This document shows positions 49,240 through 57,722 of a DNA stretch of 64,000 nucleotides, in pieces. Made by a program: the position numbers and the translations under genes. The notes under the pieces were generated by a model. The model had not been told where the DNA came from and made no database searches. It saw only the letters and a list, made by a program, of their open reading frames with translations. Source of the DNA: CAVRQM01 sp963822705 (GTDB lineage: Bacteria; Pseudomonadota; Alphaproteobacteria; Acetobacterales; Acetobacteraceae); NCBI GenBank assembly GCA_963822705.1, contig CAWGIX010000012.1, positions 310,001-374,000 of the forward strand, written 5' to 3'. Each line of letters starts with the position of its first letter. Position 1 is the stretch's first letter.

Positions 49240-49517
49240 TTATTTGTGTAGGAGCTGCCAGATTGCAGCGACAACGCCTACGGAAGCCAGGATGTTCACG
49301 AACACCGCGCTGATGATCCATTTTGCGGTGTCGGATCGCGGGCTGGCAATGTCGCCCTTGAGTTCGGCCTTTAGCTCGGCGAGGTCGCTCTTTGTGGCAA
49401 TCTCGGCGGTGGCGTTTCGGCAAGTGCAGCGGCCGTGCCGTCGGCTTGTTCGCGCGAAAATCCTGCGCCTTCGAGGCGGCGTGCCAGCTTCAGCGTGTCG
49501 AATGCGACTGCAGCCAT
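49240..49517 (-). CDS. Small DUF1640-type coiled-coil membrane protein (frameshifted), opposite strand within the urease operon
   Basis: About 91 residues. MAAVAFDTLKLARRLEGAGF opens the protein, a form typical of DUF1640 (CCDC90/MCUR1-like) proteins, followed by a coiled coil (TAEIATKSDLAELKAELKGD). One C-terminal membrane helix follows (WIISAVFVNILASVGVVAAI) and the protein ends WQLLHK. The frame changes near 49400. The ATG at 49517 has GAGGAGG directly upstream. It lies between ureE and ureF, antisense to the operon, with its stop two bases past the ureE stop. Bacterial function unknown. Too small and broken to show as one open frame, but the frame-joined match is convincing. Confidence 0.7.
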
Positions 49518-49569
49518 CGCCTCCTCATAGTATTGCCGAGGCCCTCTGGCTATCGGCGGAGACGGCGCA

Positions 49570-50240
49570 ATGACCGGAGGAGAAGGCAGCACGTCCAGGA
49601 ATGCCGCGCTGCTGCGCCTGCTGACGTGGCTGTCGCCCGCGTTTCCCACCGGTGCGTTTGCCTATTCGCACGGGTTGGAGTGGGCGGTGGAGAACGGCGG
49701 CGTGCATGACGGGGCGACGCTGCAGGCGTGGTTGGAGGATGTGCTGCGGCATGGCACCGGGCGAACCGATGCGATACTGTTCCGGCATGCGCACGTCGGC
49801 GTGGATGTCGCGGTACTCGGGCGTGCGGCGCAAACAGGCCGGGAGCGGCTAGCCGAGACTGTGGGTCAGGGTGACGCCTTTGTGCGGGCCGCCTCGGCGT
49901 GGCCGGCTCTCACCCCAATCCTCTCCCAAAAGGAGAGGGAGAGACTTCCCTCGCCGTCGCCATCGGCACCCTTGCCGGTCAACACGAGATCGATCCGGAC
50001 CTGGCCTGTGCGGCGATGCTGCAGGCGTTTGCCACGAACCTGATCTCCGCTGCCGTGCGGCTGGTGCCGCTGGGACAGTCTGTGGGCCTCGCCGTGCTGG
50101 CCGCCCTGGAGCCGACCATCCTGGCCGTTGCCGAGGAAACGCGCGGCGCAGCGCTGGAGGACATTGGCAGCTGCGCCTGGCGGTCCGATATTTCCGCCAT
50201 GCGTCATGAAACCCAGCACACCAGACTGTTCCGCTCATGA
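49570..50240 (+). CDS. ureF: Urease accessory protein UreF, carrying a dispersed palindrome (frameshifted)
   Basis: About 223 residues. N-terminal half: LTWLSPAFPTGAFAYSHGLE (the UreF hallmark) and LEDVLRHGTGRTDAILF. C-terminal half in another frame: LAVAIGTLAGQHEIDPDLAC, LQAFATNLISAAVRLVPLGQ and MRHETQHTRLFRS, the standard UreF ending. Between them, 49908-49947 is a repetitive palindrome translated as roughly HPNPLPKGEGE, which is foreign to UreF. The frame change falls at or just before it. UreF gates nickel delivery in the UreD-F-G complex. Overlaps ureG by four bases. Confidence 0.85.
49908..49947. repeat. Dispersed proteobacterial palindromic repeat inside ureF
   Basis: The segment begins CTCTCACCCCAATCC and contains a perfect 7-bp stem (CCTCTCC at 49920-49926, GGAGAGG at 49932-49938) with the loop CAAAA. 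The CTCACCCC-(N)-CCTCTCCC...GGAGAGGG pattern is a well-known dispersed element of proteobacterial intergenic regions. Here it lies inside a coding region, where it adds about 13 codons. No second copy was seen in this window. Confidence 0.7.
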
Positions 50241-50860
50241 CCTCGCGCAACGGGCCGCTGCGGGTGGGCGTGGGCGGCCCGGTCGGGACCGGCAAGACCG
50301 CGCTGATGGACGCGCTGTGCCGGGCGTTCCGCGACCGCTACGAAGTCGCCGCCATCACCAACGACATTTATACCAAAGAAGATGCGGAGTTCTTGACCCG
50401 CGCGGGCTCGCTCTCGCCCGACCGCATTCTGGGCATCGAAACCGGCGGCTGCCCGCATACCGCCATCCGCGAGGACGCCAGCATCAATCTGGCCGGCGTG
50501 GCGGAGCTGCGGCAAAAATTCCCGGATTTGGACGTGATTCTGATCGAGAGCGGCGGCGACAATCTGGCCGCGACATTCAGCCCGGAACTGGCAGATCTGA
50601 CCATCTACGTGATCGATGTTTCTGCCGGAGACAAGATCCCGCGCAAGGGCGGGCCTGGAATCACCCGCAGCGATTTGTTGGTGATCAACAAGACCGACCT
50701 CGCGCCGCTGGTCGGCGCCGACCTCGCGGTTATGGACCGGGACAGCCGAAAAATGCGACGCGAGCGACCGTTCGTATTCGCCAATATTCGCGCCGGACAA
50801 GGCGTGGCCGAGGTGGCGGCGTTCGTGGAAAGCCAGGGCGGCCTGCGCGCAGAAATCTGA
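50237..50860 (+). CDS. ureG: Urease accessory GTPase UreG
   Basis: 207 residues, intact. SIMIBI-class GTPase whose hydrolysis drives nickel insertion. P-loop VGGPVGTGKTAL near residue 10, metal-binding Cys-Pro-His in ETGGCPHTAIREDASIN, ESGGDNLAATFSPELAD (Walker B region) and the base-specificity motif NKTDLAPLVGADL. It closes the urease operon. The start overlaps the ureF stop. Confidence 0.97.
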   Translation: MTSRNGPLRVGVGGPVGTGKTALMDALCRAFRDRYEVAAITNDIYTKEDAEFLTRAGSLSPDRILGIETGGCPHTAIREDASINLAGVAELRQKFPDLDVILIESGGDNLAATFSPELADLTIYVIDVSAGDKIPRKGGPGITRSDLLVINKTDLAPLVGADLAVMDRDSRKMRRERPFVFANIRAGQGVAEVAAFVESQGGLRAEI

Positions 50861-50909
50861 TACCTGCCTTCGCTCCCGTAACCGGGGTTGCGAATTGCCC
50901 CTCGGGCGC

Positions 50910-50945
50910 CGCTATGGTAGCCGCCATATACGGCCGTACATAGCG
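50910..50945 (+). promoter_or_regulatory. Candidate ModE/molybdate-box operator upstream of the molybdate/tungstate operon
   Basis: Nested inverted repeats lie 37-72 bp before the binding-protein ATG. CGCTATG (50910-50916) and CATAGCG (50939-50945) are perfectly complementary. Inside them TATGG and CCATA (50913-50917 and 50924-50928) are six bases apart. The CG-N-TAT...ATA-N-CG shape resembles the ModE consensus as I recall it (a CG-N-TATATA half-site inverted around six or so bases). A ModE-type regulator is encoded at 53761 in the same operon. Binding is inferred. Confidence 0.45.
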
Positions 50946-50981
50946 CTGGATCCAGGCCGGCGCGCGCCGAAGGAGCATTCG

Positions 50982-51875
50982 ATGCATAGGCGTACGATTT
51001 TGCTGGCTGGGGTGCTGCCGCTCATGCTCGCCCCGGTATCGGCCCAAAGCGAGGGCGGCGGCACGGTCAATGTGCTGTACGCTGGTTCCCTGGTGAACCT
51101 GATGGAGCACGGGATCGGACCGGCGTTCGATCAAACTTCCGGCACGCAGTTTCCCGGCACGCAGTTTCAAGGATATGCGGGCGGGTCCAACGGGCTCGCC
51201 AACCAGATCAAGGGACAACTCCGCCGGGGCGATGTTTTCATCAGCGCCAATCCCCGCGTGAACGACAGTCTTTCCGGAGCGGTCAACGGGGACTTTGTCA
51301 GCTGGTATGTGACATTCGCGGAATCTCCGCTAGTGATCGGCTACAATTCCTCCAGCAGTTTTGCACCGGACCTGAAAACAAAACCCTGGTACGAGGTGCT
51401 GCAGGACCCGAAAATCCGCATCGGCCGGACCGATCCGAAACTCGACCCGAAAGGCAAGCTGACCATCGACCTGCTCGACAAGGTCGCGGAAATCTACAAG
51501 TTGCCAGGCCTGCCGGAGAAAGTGCTGGGCGCGCCGGACAACCCGGCCCAGGTATTGCCCGAGGAGAATCTGGTTGGTCGGCTGCAATCCGGGCAGCTTG
51601 ACGTCGGGTTCTTCTACTCGACCGAAACCGCCGATCTGAAAATCCCGGCGATCACGCTGGCCCCGGACATTTCGCTCAGCGCGCATTACACCGTCACGGT
51701 TTTGCGGGACGCGCCGAATCCGGCCGGTGCAGAGCGTTTCATCGCGTTTCTGCTCGGATCACGGGGACGCGACCTCATGCGCCAGCATGGACTTGATCCG
51801 GTGTCGCCTTCGGTCAGCGGCGACACGGGAAAGGTTCCGGACTCGGTCCGGTCGGCGCTCAACTCCGTACAGTGA
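50982..51875 (+). CDS. Molybdate/tungstate-type ABC transporter substrate-binding protein (WtpA/ModA-like)
   Basis: 297 residues. The signal peptide is about MHRRTILLAGVLPLMLAPVS (cleavage near AQS). A type 2 periplasmic binding protein of the oxyanion group, with VNVLYAGSLVNLMEHGIGPAF at the start, shown here in part as YAGSLVNLMEHG, then GGSNGLANQIKGQLRRGDVF and FYSTETADLKIPAITL. YAGSL near the N-terminus fits the tungstate/molybdate WtpA group. A 15-bp tandem duplication adds five residues in the first domain. The ATG at 50982 has AAGGAGC seven bases upstream. The downstream GTG overlaps its stop. Confidence 0.85.
   Translation: MHRRTILLAGVLPLMLAPVSAQSEGGGTVNVLYAGSLVNLMEHGIGPAFDQTSGTQFPGTQFQGYAGGSNGLANQIKGQLRRGDVFISANPRVNDSLSGAVNGDFVSWYVTFAESPLVIGYNSSSSFAPDLKTKPWYEVLQDPKIRIGRTDPKLDPKGKLTIDLLDKVAEIYKLPGLPEKVLGAPDNPAQVLPEENLVGRLQSGQLDVGFFYSTETADLKIPAITLAPDISLSAHYTVTVLRDAPNPAGAERFIAFLLGSRGRDLMRQHGLDPVSPSVSGDTGKVPDSVRSALNSVQ
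51139..51168 (+). repeat. 15-bp tandem duplication in the oxyanion-binding protein
   Basis: CCGGCACGCAGTTTC occurs twice in direct succession (51139-51153 and 51154-51168). It encodes a doubled GTQF(P/Q) segment in a loop of the first domain. In-frame, so tolerated. Replication slippage is the likely origin; the exact copies suggest it is recent. Confidence 0.9.
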
Positions 51876-53732
51876 GGCGACCGTCGCCGGCACCGCTGCC
51901 GTGGCTTGCCGGGCTGCTCGCGATCTACCTGATCGCCCCGTTCGTCGCTGGGTTTGGCGCAATGGAAGCTGGCCGACTGGGGCTCGGTCGATTGGCAAAG
52001 TCTTTCCCGGGCCGGCGCCGTCTCGCTGGTCAGTGCGACGCTGGCGACCGTGCTTGTGACACTCGGCGGGATTCCGCTCGGCTATTTGCTGGCGCGGCAG
52101 CAAGGGCGCCGCATGGCGCTGCTCGGGTTTGCGGTGCAACTGCCGCTCGCCATGCCGCCGCTGGCGAGCGGGGTGCTGCTGCTGTTCCTGCTGGGCTACG
52201 CGAGTCCGCTGGGACGGCTGACCGGAGGCGCGCTGACCGATTCATTGATCGGCATCGTTTTGGCCGAAGCGTTCGTGGCCGCACCGTTCCTGATCATCGC
52301 CGCGCGTTCCGCGTTCGCCGAATTGGATCCGGTCTTGGAGGACGTGGCGGCGACGCTCGGCCATAATCCGAAAAGCATTTTCGTGCGGGTCAGCTTGCCG
52401 CTGGTCTGGCGCACGATTCTCGCCGGCATGCTGCTGACCTGGCTGCGCGCTTTTGGCGAGTTCGGGGCGACGGTGATGGTGGCCTATCACCCATATTCGC
52501 TGCCCGTTTATACTTATGTCGCGTTCGGCAGCCAGGGCCTGCCGGCGATGCTGCCCGTGCTGCTGCCGACGCTGCTGGCAGCGGTCGGGGTCATGGCGAT
52601 TGCCGCCGTGCTGGCCGCACCGCGAGCGGGCCGGCGACGATCTTCGCCGCTCGTGAACGGACCCGGCGCGATCGCTATTTCAGTGGTGATCCCCCGGCGA
52701 TCGACCAAGCCCTCAAAGCCTCTCGGCTTCGCCTTTCGCCGACAACTCGACGGGTTCAAGCTGGACGTCGCATGGCGCACCACAGCGCGACGCCTCGCCA
52801 TTCTGGGCGCCTCGGGTTCGGGAAAATCGCTGACATTGCGCTCGATCGCGGGGCTCGACCGCGCATCCGACGGTGCGATCACGATCGCCGGACGCGACCT
52901 TTCCGACCGCACGCCCGACCAGCGGGATATCGCCTATGTGCCACAGAATTTTGGGCTATTCCCGCATCTGACGGTCGCTCGGCAGCTGGAATTCGCCATG
53001 GGCTGCACGCCCGAACGGGCGCGGTACTGGATCGAGCGACTGGGCCTGTCGGGCCTGGAACACCGGCTGCCGGCGGCTCTGTCCATGGGACAGCAGCAGC
53101 GGGTCGCGCTGGCACGCGCGCTGTGCCGGCCAGCCACGCTGCTGTTGCTCGACGAGCCGTTCTCGATGCTTGACGCTCCGCTGCGCGCCCAGCTGCGGCG
53201 GGAGTTGCGGGAGTTGCAGGACGAGATCGAGGCAACGACCATTCTGGTGACCCACGATCCGGAAGAAGTTTTCTTGCTGGCGGACGAAATCCTGGTTCTG
53301 AACGACGGCCACGTGCTGCAGGCCGGGCCGGTGGATTCCGTGTTCGTGCGACCGGAGAGCGAAACAGTCGCGCGTCTCTTGGGCGCCGAAAACATCTCTT
53401 GCGGCTACGCCGTGGCGGAAGGCCGTATCGACATCGGCAATGGGATAGAGCTCGATGTCGAGGGACCAGCCTTGCCGCCGAAGACCGGGGTCGGTTGGTC
53501 GGTACAGCCAGCCAACATCCGGATTGGTCCCGGCGGCCGCCATCCGGGCGCCATCGTCGAGATGGCTTGGTCAGGAGCAGGCCGGCGCGAGGCCATCCTG
53601 CGGCTCGGCGGCTGCACGCTTCGCGCCCTGCTCGAACCGGGTGATCCGACCGGGCCAGGGACGTGCCGCGTCGCCATCCATCCCTCGGCAATACAGGTCT
53701 GGACGTTGCGAACGGACAGGGCTCCCGTCTGA
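51872..53732 (+). CDS. Fused molybdate/tungstate ABC permease-ATPase (ModB-ModC-like; one frameshift near the start)
   Basis: About 620 residues. Residues 1-30 (GTG start 51872; PLPWLAGLLAIYLIAPFVAG) are in one frame, then the frame changes near 51958 to AQWKLADWGSVDW. Residues 40-255 are a ModB-type permease with the EAA loop DVAATLGHNPKSIFVRVSLP. After a 50-residue linker comes an ABC domain: Walker A GASGSGKSLTL, signature LSMGQQQRVALARAL, Walker B LLLLDEPFSML. A C-terminal TOBE/MOP-like oxyanion domain (about 500-610) ends the protein. There is no stop or start between permease and ATPase. It overlaps the binding-protein gene by four bases. Confidence 0.85.
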
Positions 53733-53760
53733 TGGGCGCTCCCATCCGGCCGGATCTGGT

Positions 53761-54174
53761 ATGCTCGCAGACGTGACCCGACTGACCCTGCGGATCGACT
53801 TCGACAATCATCGCCAGCTTGGGCCGGGCAAGATCCGCCTGCTCGAGCTGATCGGCGAGCACGGATCAATTTCCGCGGCCAGCCGCGTCATGGGCATGTC
53901 TTACCGGCGTGCCTGGATGCTCATCGTCAGCCTAAACGAGACTTTTGCGGAGCCGCTGACCGTGGCCCGCGTCGGAGGCACCGGCGGGGGCAGTGCTGAA
54001 CTGACACCGGCAGGCCGAGAGATCGTCCGAGCCTACCGCGCCATCGAGGCAGGCGCGGCCTCCGTCGCATGGGCGGACCTGCGGACCCTGCAAGACCATC
54101 TGGCCGCGCCGTCGAGCCCCGGCCGGCGCGCCGCTCAAGAAAAAGGCGGCGCCTCGCGGCACCGCCAAGTTTAG
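53761..54174 (+). CDS. modE: ModE-type molybdate-responsive regulator, DNA-binding domain only
   Basis: 137 residues. A winged helix-turn-helix as in ModE: LGPGKIRLLELIGEHGSISAASR and GMSYRRAWMLIVSLNETF, shown by the pieces ISAASRVMGMSYRRAW and LVARVGGTGGG-like VARVGGTGGGSAELT. The C-terminal molybdate-binding MOP domains of E. coli ModE are absent. Many alphaproteobacterial ModE proteins are this short form and sense molybdate differently, or the MOP-like domain of the fused transporter could contribute. Third gene of the operon, 28 bp after the transporter. Probably represses the operon through the palindrome at 50910. Confidence 0.88.
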   Translation: MLADVTRLTLRIDFDNHRQLGPGKIRLLELIGEHGSISAASRVMGMSYRRAWMLIVSLNETFAEPLTVARVGGTGGGSAELTPAGREIVRAYRAIEAGAASVAWADLRTLQDHLAAPSSPGRRAAQEKGGASRHRQV

Positions 54175-54396
54175 GGAGGAAACGTCCAAGAAAGCAGGGC
54201 GGCGAACCGCCGTGCTGCAACGCAATATAGACGATCTCACTCGCGATGCAAATGTCTTTTGGTTCACAAGTGTGTATTCGCGTTACGCAGTGTTGCGCTC
54301 AGGTCACAGCTCGGGCGGGCTGCCCGTCGGTGTCCGAGTGCGGCTCCCCGTGGGCCTGGGAGCCGCCATATTCACCCGCGGGCAATGGAACGACAC

Positions 54397-55179
54397 ATGG
54401 GACAGTTGCAGGGCAAGGTCGCGATCGTCACCGGGGCCGCGAGCGGCATCGGCAAGGGCATCGCGCAGAAATTTGCACGGGAAGGTGCGGCCGTGGTGAT
54501 CGCCGACCTGTCGCTGAGCGGCGCGCAAGCCACCGCCGCCGAGCTTTCTTCCCACGGGCATACGGCGCTCGGGCTCGCCATGGACGTGACCGACGAAAGG
54601 CAGGTCGACGAGGGCGTGAACGCCACCGTCAGCGCCTATGGGAGAGTGGACGTGCTGGTCAGCAACGCCGGCATCCAGATCGTGCATCCGATCGAGGAGT
54701 TTCCGTTCGCAGAGTGGAAGAAGATGCTGGCGGTCCATCTCGACGGCGCGTTCCTGACCACCCGTGCCTGTCTGCGGCACATGTATGAGGCTGGCAGCGG
54801 CAGCATCGTCTACATCGGCTCGGTTCACTCCAAGGAAGCGTCGGTGCTCAAGGCGCCGTACGTCACCGCCAAGCACGGCTTGCTGGGACTGTGCAGGGTG
54901 GTGGCCAAGGAGGGCGCCTCGCATGGCGTGCGCGCCAATGTGGTCTGCCCGGGCTTCGTCCGCACGCCGCTGGCAGAGAAGCAGATTCCCGAACAAGCCA
55001 AGGCTTTGGGCATCAGCGAGGAGGAGGTGGTGCGCAACGTCATGCTGAAAAATACGGTGGACGGCGAGTTCACCAGCATCGAGGACGTGGCGGCGGCCGT
55101 CATGTTCTTCGCCGCGTCAGGAAGCAATGCGCTGACCGGGCAGTCGCTGGTCGTGAGCCACGGCTGGTTCATGGAGTAG
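54397..55179 (+). CDS. 3-hydroxybutyrate dehydrogenase-like SDR
   Basis: 260 residues from ATG 54397 (ATG 54385 adds four). Classical SDR with TGAASGIGKGIA near residue 12, NAGIQ, Ser in YIGSVHSKEAS and YVTAKHG (Y-x-x-x-K). The HSKEAS...APYVTAKHGL and VCPGFVRTPLAEKQIPEQAK segments are those of 3-hydroxybutyrate dehydrogenases. These oxidise D-3-hydroxybutyrate to acetoacetate in polyhydroxybutyrate breakdown. A monocistronic layout is likely: 222 bp after modE and unrelated to the next gene. Confidence 0.88.
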   Translation: MGQLQGKVAIVTGAASGIGKGIAQKFAREGAAVVIADLSLSGAQATAAELSSHGHTALGLAMDVTDERQVDEGVNATVSAYGRVDVLVSNAGIQIVHPIEEFPFAEWKKMLAVHLDGAFLTTRACLRHMYEAGSGSIVYIGSVHSKEASVLKAPYVTAKHGLLGLCRVVAKEGASHGVRANVVCPGFVRTPLAEKQIPEQAKALGISEEEVVRNVMLKNTVDGEFTSIEDVAAAVMFFAASGSNALTGQSLVVSHGWFME

Positions 55180-55344
55180 CGGCGAGGAAGGCAGGGATTT
55201 TCCTCCAAATCGGTAGGCTCTCCAGCCCACCGAAAGCGTTCCGACAATTGCGTGATCCAAACTGCGTGGCTATCCTTGCTTGGGATTCGCGCGCATCCGG
55301 GGGCAGGCGTTACCGGGTTCGCCCGACGATTCCCGGGAGGCTGC

Positions 55345-56376
55345 ATGAGTGTCATAGCCGGTCACATCGATAGCTTGCTTAGCGAGACGTTCCCGTGGTT
55401 TTCATTCCCCCAGGTAGCGGTGCAGAACGCCACAGGCAGCAGTGGAGCGGGCGCCGACGCGGCTCCGTCCGCGGTGTCCGTGCTCACGACAAGCGGGTTT
55501 GCACAGGGCGTCACGCCGACCGACGAATTGACGGTCGTCGGGATCGACGACACCAACAATACCCTGACATTCTCGGTCTCCGACTTCGTTCACCCCGCGA
55601 CCCAGTTCACCGACTATATCCTCGGCTACAGCACTGCGACGGTCGGAACCAGTGCCGACAGCTATCTACTGAGCACCGAGCCCGCGAGCGTTGTCGATCC
55701 GTTGCTTGATCAGGGGCAGTATGCCGCCGCAAGCAGCGATCTCGCGGTACTTCCGCTGGATATCGTGTTTCCGAACACTGCCATAACGTATTCGCTGTCG
55801 TCGCAAGCCATTCTGATCCCCGGCCTGGGAGCCGTCGACACCTCAACCGGGCAAGCCGTGGTGCCCTATGCAGAGCCTTACAGAGGCCCGGTGGTCGGCT
55901 TGGAAGACCAGTATGTGAACCTCACGAGCGACAACCTGAACATCAGCGCCTCGACTGCCGACTGGTTCATTCACAGCGGCTCCGGAACGGACGCGATCGC
56001 GGTGAGCTACGGCAACAATGTCCTGGACGGAGGCACGGGTTCCAACTTCCTTAGCGGCGGCAGCGGAACCGACAACTTCTTTGTTGATGCGCGGGGTGCC
56101 GCGTCCGATATCTGGAGTACGGTGAACGACTTTCATCTGGGCGATGCCGCGACGATTTGGGGGATTTCCCCCAGTGATTTCACGGTGGCTTGGGCCGATG
56201 GCCAAGGCGCCAGCGGCTATACGGGGTTGACCATGCACGCCACTGCATACGGAAGGCCGACTGCATCGCTCACTCTGGTCGGCTATAGCCAAGCCGATTT
56301 GAGCAATGGCCGCCTCTCGGTCTCGTTCGGTACATCAGGCGGCAGTGCCTATATGTACCTACATGAGAACCATTAA
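55345..56376 (+). CDS. RTX-like calcium-binding secreted protein
   Basis: 343 residues, Ser/Thr/Asp/Gly-rich, with very few Lys and no Sec signal. The N-terminal half (20-200) is not recognised. Near residues 225-260 are Gly-Asp repeats of the hemolysin type (YGNNVLDGGTGSNFLSGGSG, then TDNFFVDARG). The C-terminal 90 residues (WSTVNDFHLGDAATIWG; LVGYSQADLSNGRLSVSFG) match a module I know from many Rhodospirillales repeat proteins. Export by a type I system is expected, but none is encoded here. ATG 55345 has GGGAGG in front. Confidence 0.72.
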   Translation: MSVIAGHIDSLLSETFPWFSFPQVAVQNATGSSGAGADAAPSAVSVLTTSGFAQGVTPTDELTVVGIDDTNNTLTFSVSDFVHPATQFTDYILGYSTATVGTSADSYLLSTEPASVVDPLLDQGQYAAASSDLAVLPLDIVFPNTAITYSLSSQAILIPGLGAVDTSTGQAVVPYAEPYRGPVVGLEDQYVNLTSDNLNISASTADWFIHSGSGTDAIAVSYGNNVLDGGTGSNFLSGGSGTDNFFVDARGAASDIWSTVNDFHLGDAATIWGISPSDFTVAWADGQGASGYTGLTMHATAYGRPTASLTLVGYSQADLSNGRLSVSFGTSGGSAYMYLHENH

Positions 56377-56393
56377 GTCCCGGCCTGCTGGTT

Positions 56394-57722
56394 TCACCAG
56401 GTCGCGAACATGATCGCCACCGCGACCGCCATCACCCCGGTACACAACCACCCTATGGCCCACAGAGCGCGCGGCAGCACGAAGCGGCCCATCACGTCGC
56501 GGCGCATCGCCAGCAGCATGATTACCGCCATCAGCGGCACCGCCACCACGCCGTTGATCACCGCCGACCAGAACAACGCCTTGATCGGATCGAGGCCGAT
56601 GAAGTTGATCCCGATGCCGATCAAGGTGGAGACTGCGATGGTACCGTAGAACGCCCTGGCGTCCAGCGGCTTGCGGTCGAGGCCGGTGGTCCAGCCCAGG
56701 GCCTCCCCGAGCGCGTAGGCGCCAGAGCCCGCGAGCACGGGCACCGCGAGCAGGCCGATGCCGATGATGCCGGCGGAGAACAGGGCGAAGGTGAACACGC
56801 CCGCTATCGGCCGCAACGCCTCGGCAGCCTGGGCGGACGTCTGTATGTTGGTAATGCCGTGCGCGTTCAAGGTCGCGGCGGTGCCGACGATGATGAACCA
56901 GCTGATCACGTTCGAGTAGCCCATGCCGACATAGGTATCGAAGCGCATTCGCCCGATCTGCGTCGGCGCCTCGTCGGGCGCCGTGAGTAGAGGGTGCGCC
57001 GCCGGGTCGATGCGCTCGTCCTCGGCCTCCTGCGAGGACTGCCAGAAAAAGCAGTAGGGCGTGATGGTGGTGCCGAGCACCGCGACCACAGTGACTACGT
57101 AATCCGTGCCGAGCGAGAAATTCGGCACGAAAGTGCGATAAACCACCTGCCCCCAGGGCACGTGCACGACCAGAGCGACCGCTACGTAAGCGAGCAGCAC
57201 GAAGCTGGTCCATTTCAGGATGGCGACGTAGCGCTCGTAGCTGGAGAACACTTCGAGCCACACACAGAAGACGGCAAATCCCAAGACATAGAGCCCGGCC
57301 GGGCCACCGATCAGCAGACCCAGCGCGGCCGCCATGGCGCCGAGATCGGCGCCGAGATTGATGATGTTGGCGATGAGTAACAGCCCGACGATGGCGTATA
57401 GCAGCCAGGACGGGTAATGCGCGCGGATGTTGCCGGCGATGCCATGGCCGGTGACCCGGCCGATGCGCGCGCTGATCTCCTGGATCGCCGCCATGAGCGG
57501 GAAACAGAACAGCATCACCCAGCACATCGCGTAGCCGAACTGCGCGCCCGCTTGCGAGTAGGTGGCAATCCCGCTCGGATCGTCGTCGGAGGCACCGGTG
57601 ATCAGTCCCGGGCCGAGCCGGGCGAGCAGGCCCTTATGCTTCGGAATGCTGGTGGCGCGGTGGCGGGCAATACGCGCCGCCAACACGGCGGGCGCTTCGA
57701 CGCCGGGGCTGGCGTCCATCAT
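56394..57722 (-). CDS. NRAMP-related divalent metal transporter
   Basis: 442 residues with about eleven hydrophobic segments. The first-helix metal motif, DPGN in classical NRAMP, is here DDPSGIATYSQAG, and helix 6 lacks the usual MPH. This is the form of the NRAMP-related group, some of which move Mg or other ions instead of Mn/Fe. Start is ATG 57722 or 57719; the open frame continues upstream without family content. Divergent from the lytic transglycosylase with a 225-bp gap. Confidence 0.88.
   Translation of the reverse strand: MMDASPGVEAPAVLAARIARHRATSIPKHKGLLARLGPGLITGASDDDPSGIATYSQAGAQFGYAMCWVMLFCFPLMAAIQEISARIGRVTGHGIAGNIRAHYPSWLLYAIVGLLLIANIINLGADLGAMAAALGLLIGGPAGLYVLGFAVFCVWLEVFSSYERYVAILKWTSFVLLAYVAVALVVHVPWGQVVYRTFVPNFSLGTDYVVTVVAVLGTTITPYCFFWQSSQEAEDERIDPAAHPLLTAPDEAPTQIGRMRFDTYVGMGYSNVISWFIIVGTAATLNAHGITNIQTSAQAAEALRPIAGVFTFALFSAGIIGIGLLAVPVLAGSGAYALGEALGWTTGLDRKPLDARAFYGTIAVSTLIGIGINFIGLDPIKALFWSAVINGVVAVPLMAVIMLLAMRRDVMGRFVLPRALWAIGWLCTGVMAVAVAIMFATW

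Noticed and set aside
54175..54396. Gene or terminator between modE and the 3-hydroxybutyrate dehydrogenase
   Set aside because: Only a 5-bp GGCGG/CCGCC stem without a T run and no conserved reading frame were seen; the gap probably just holds the dehydrogenase promoter.
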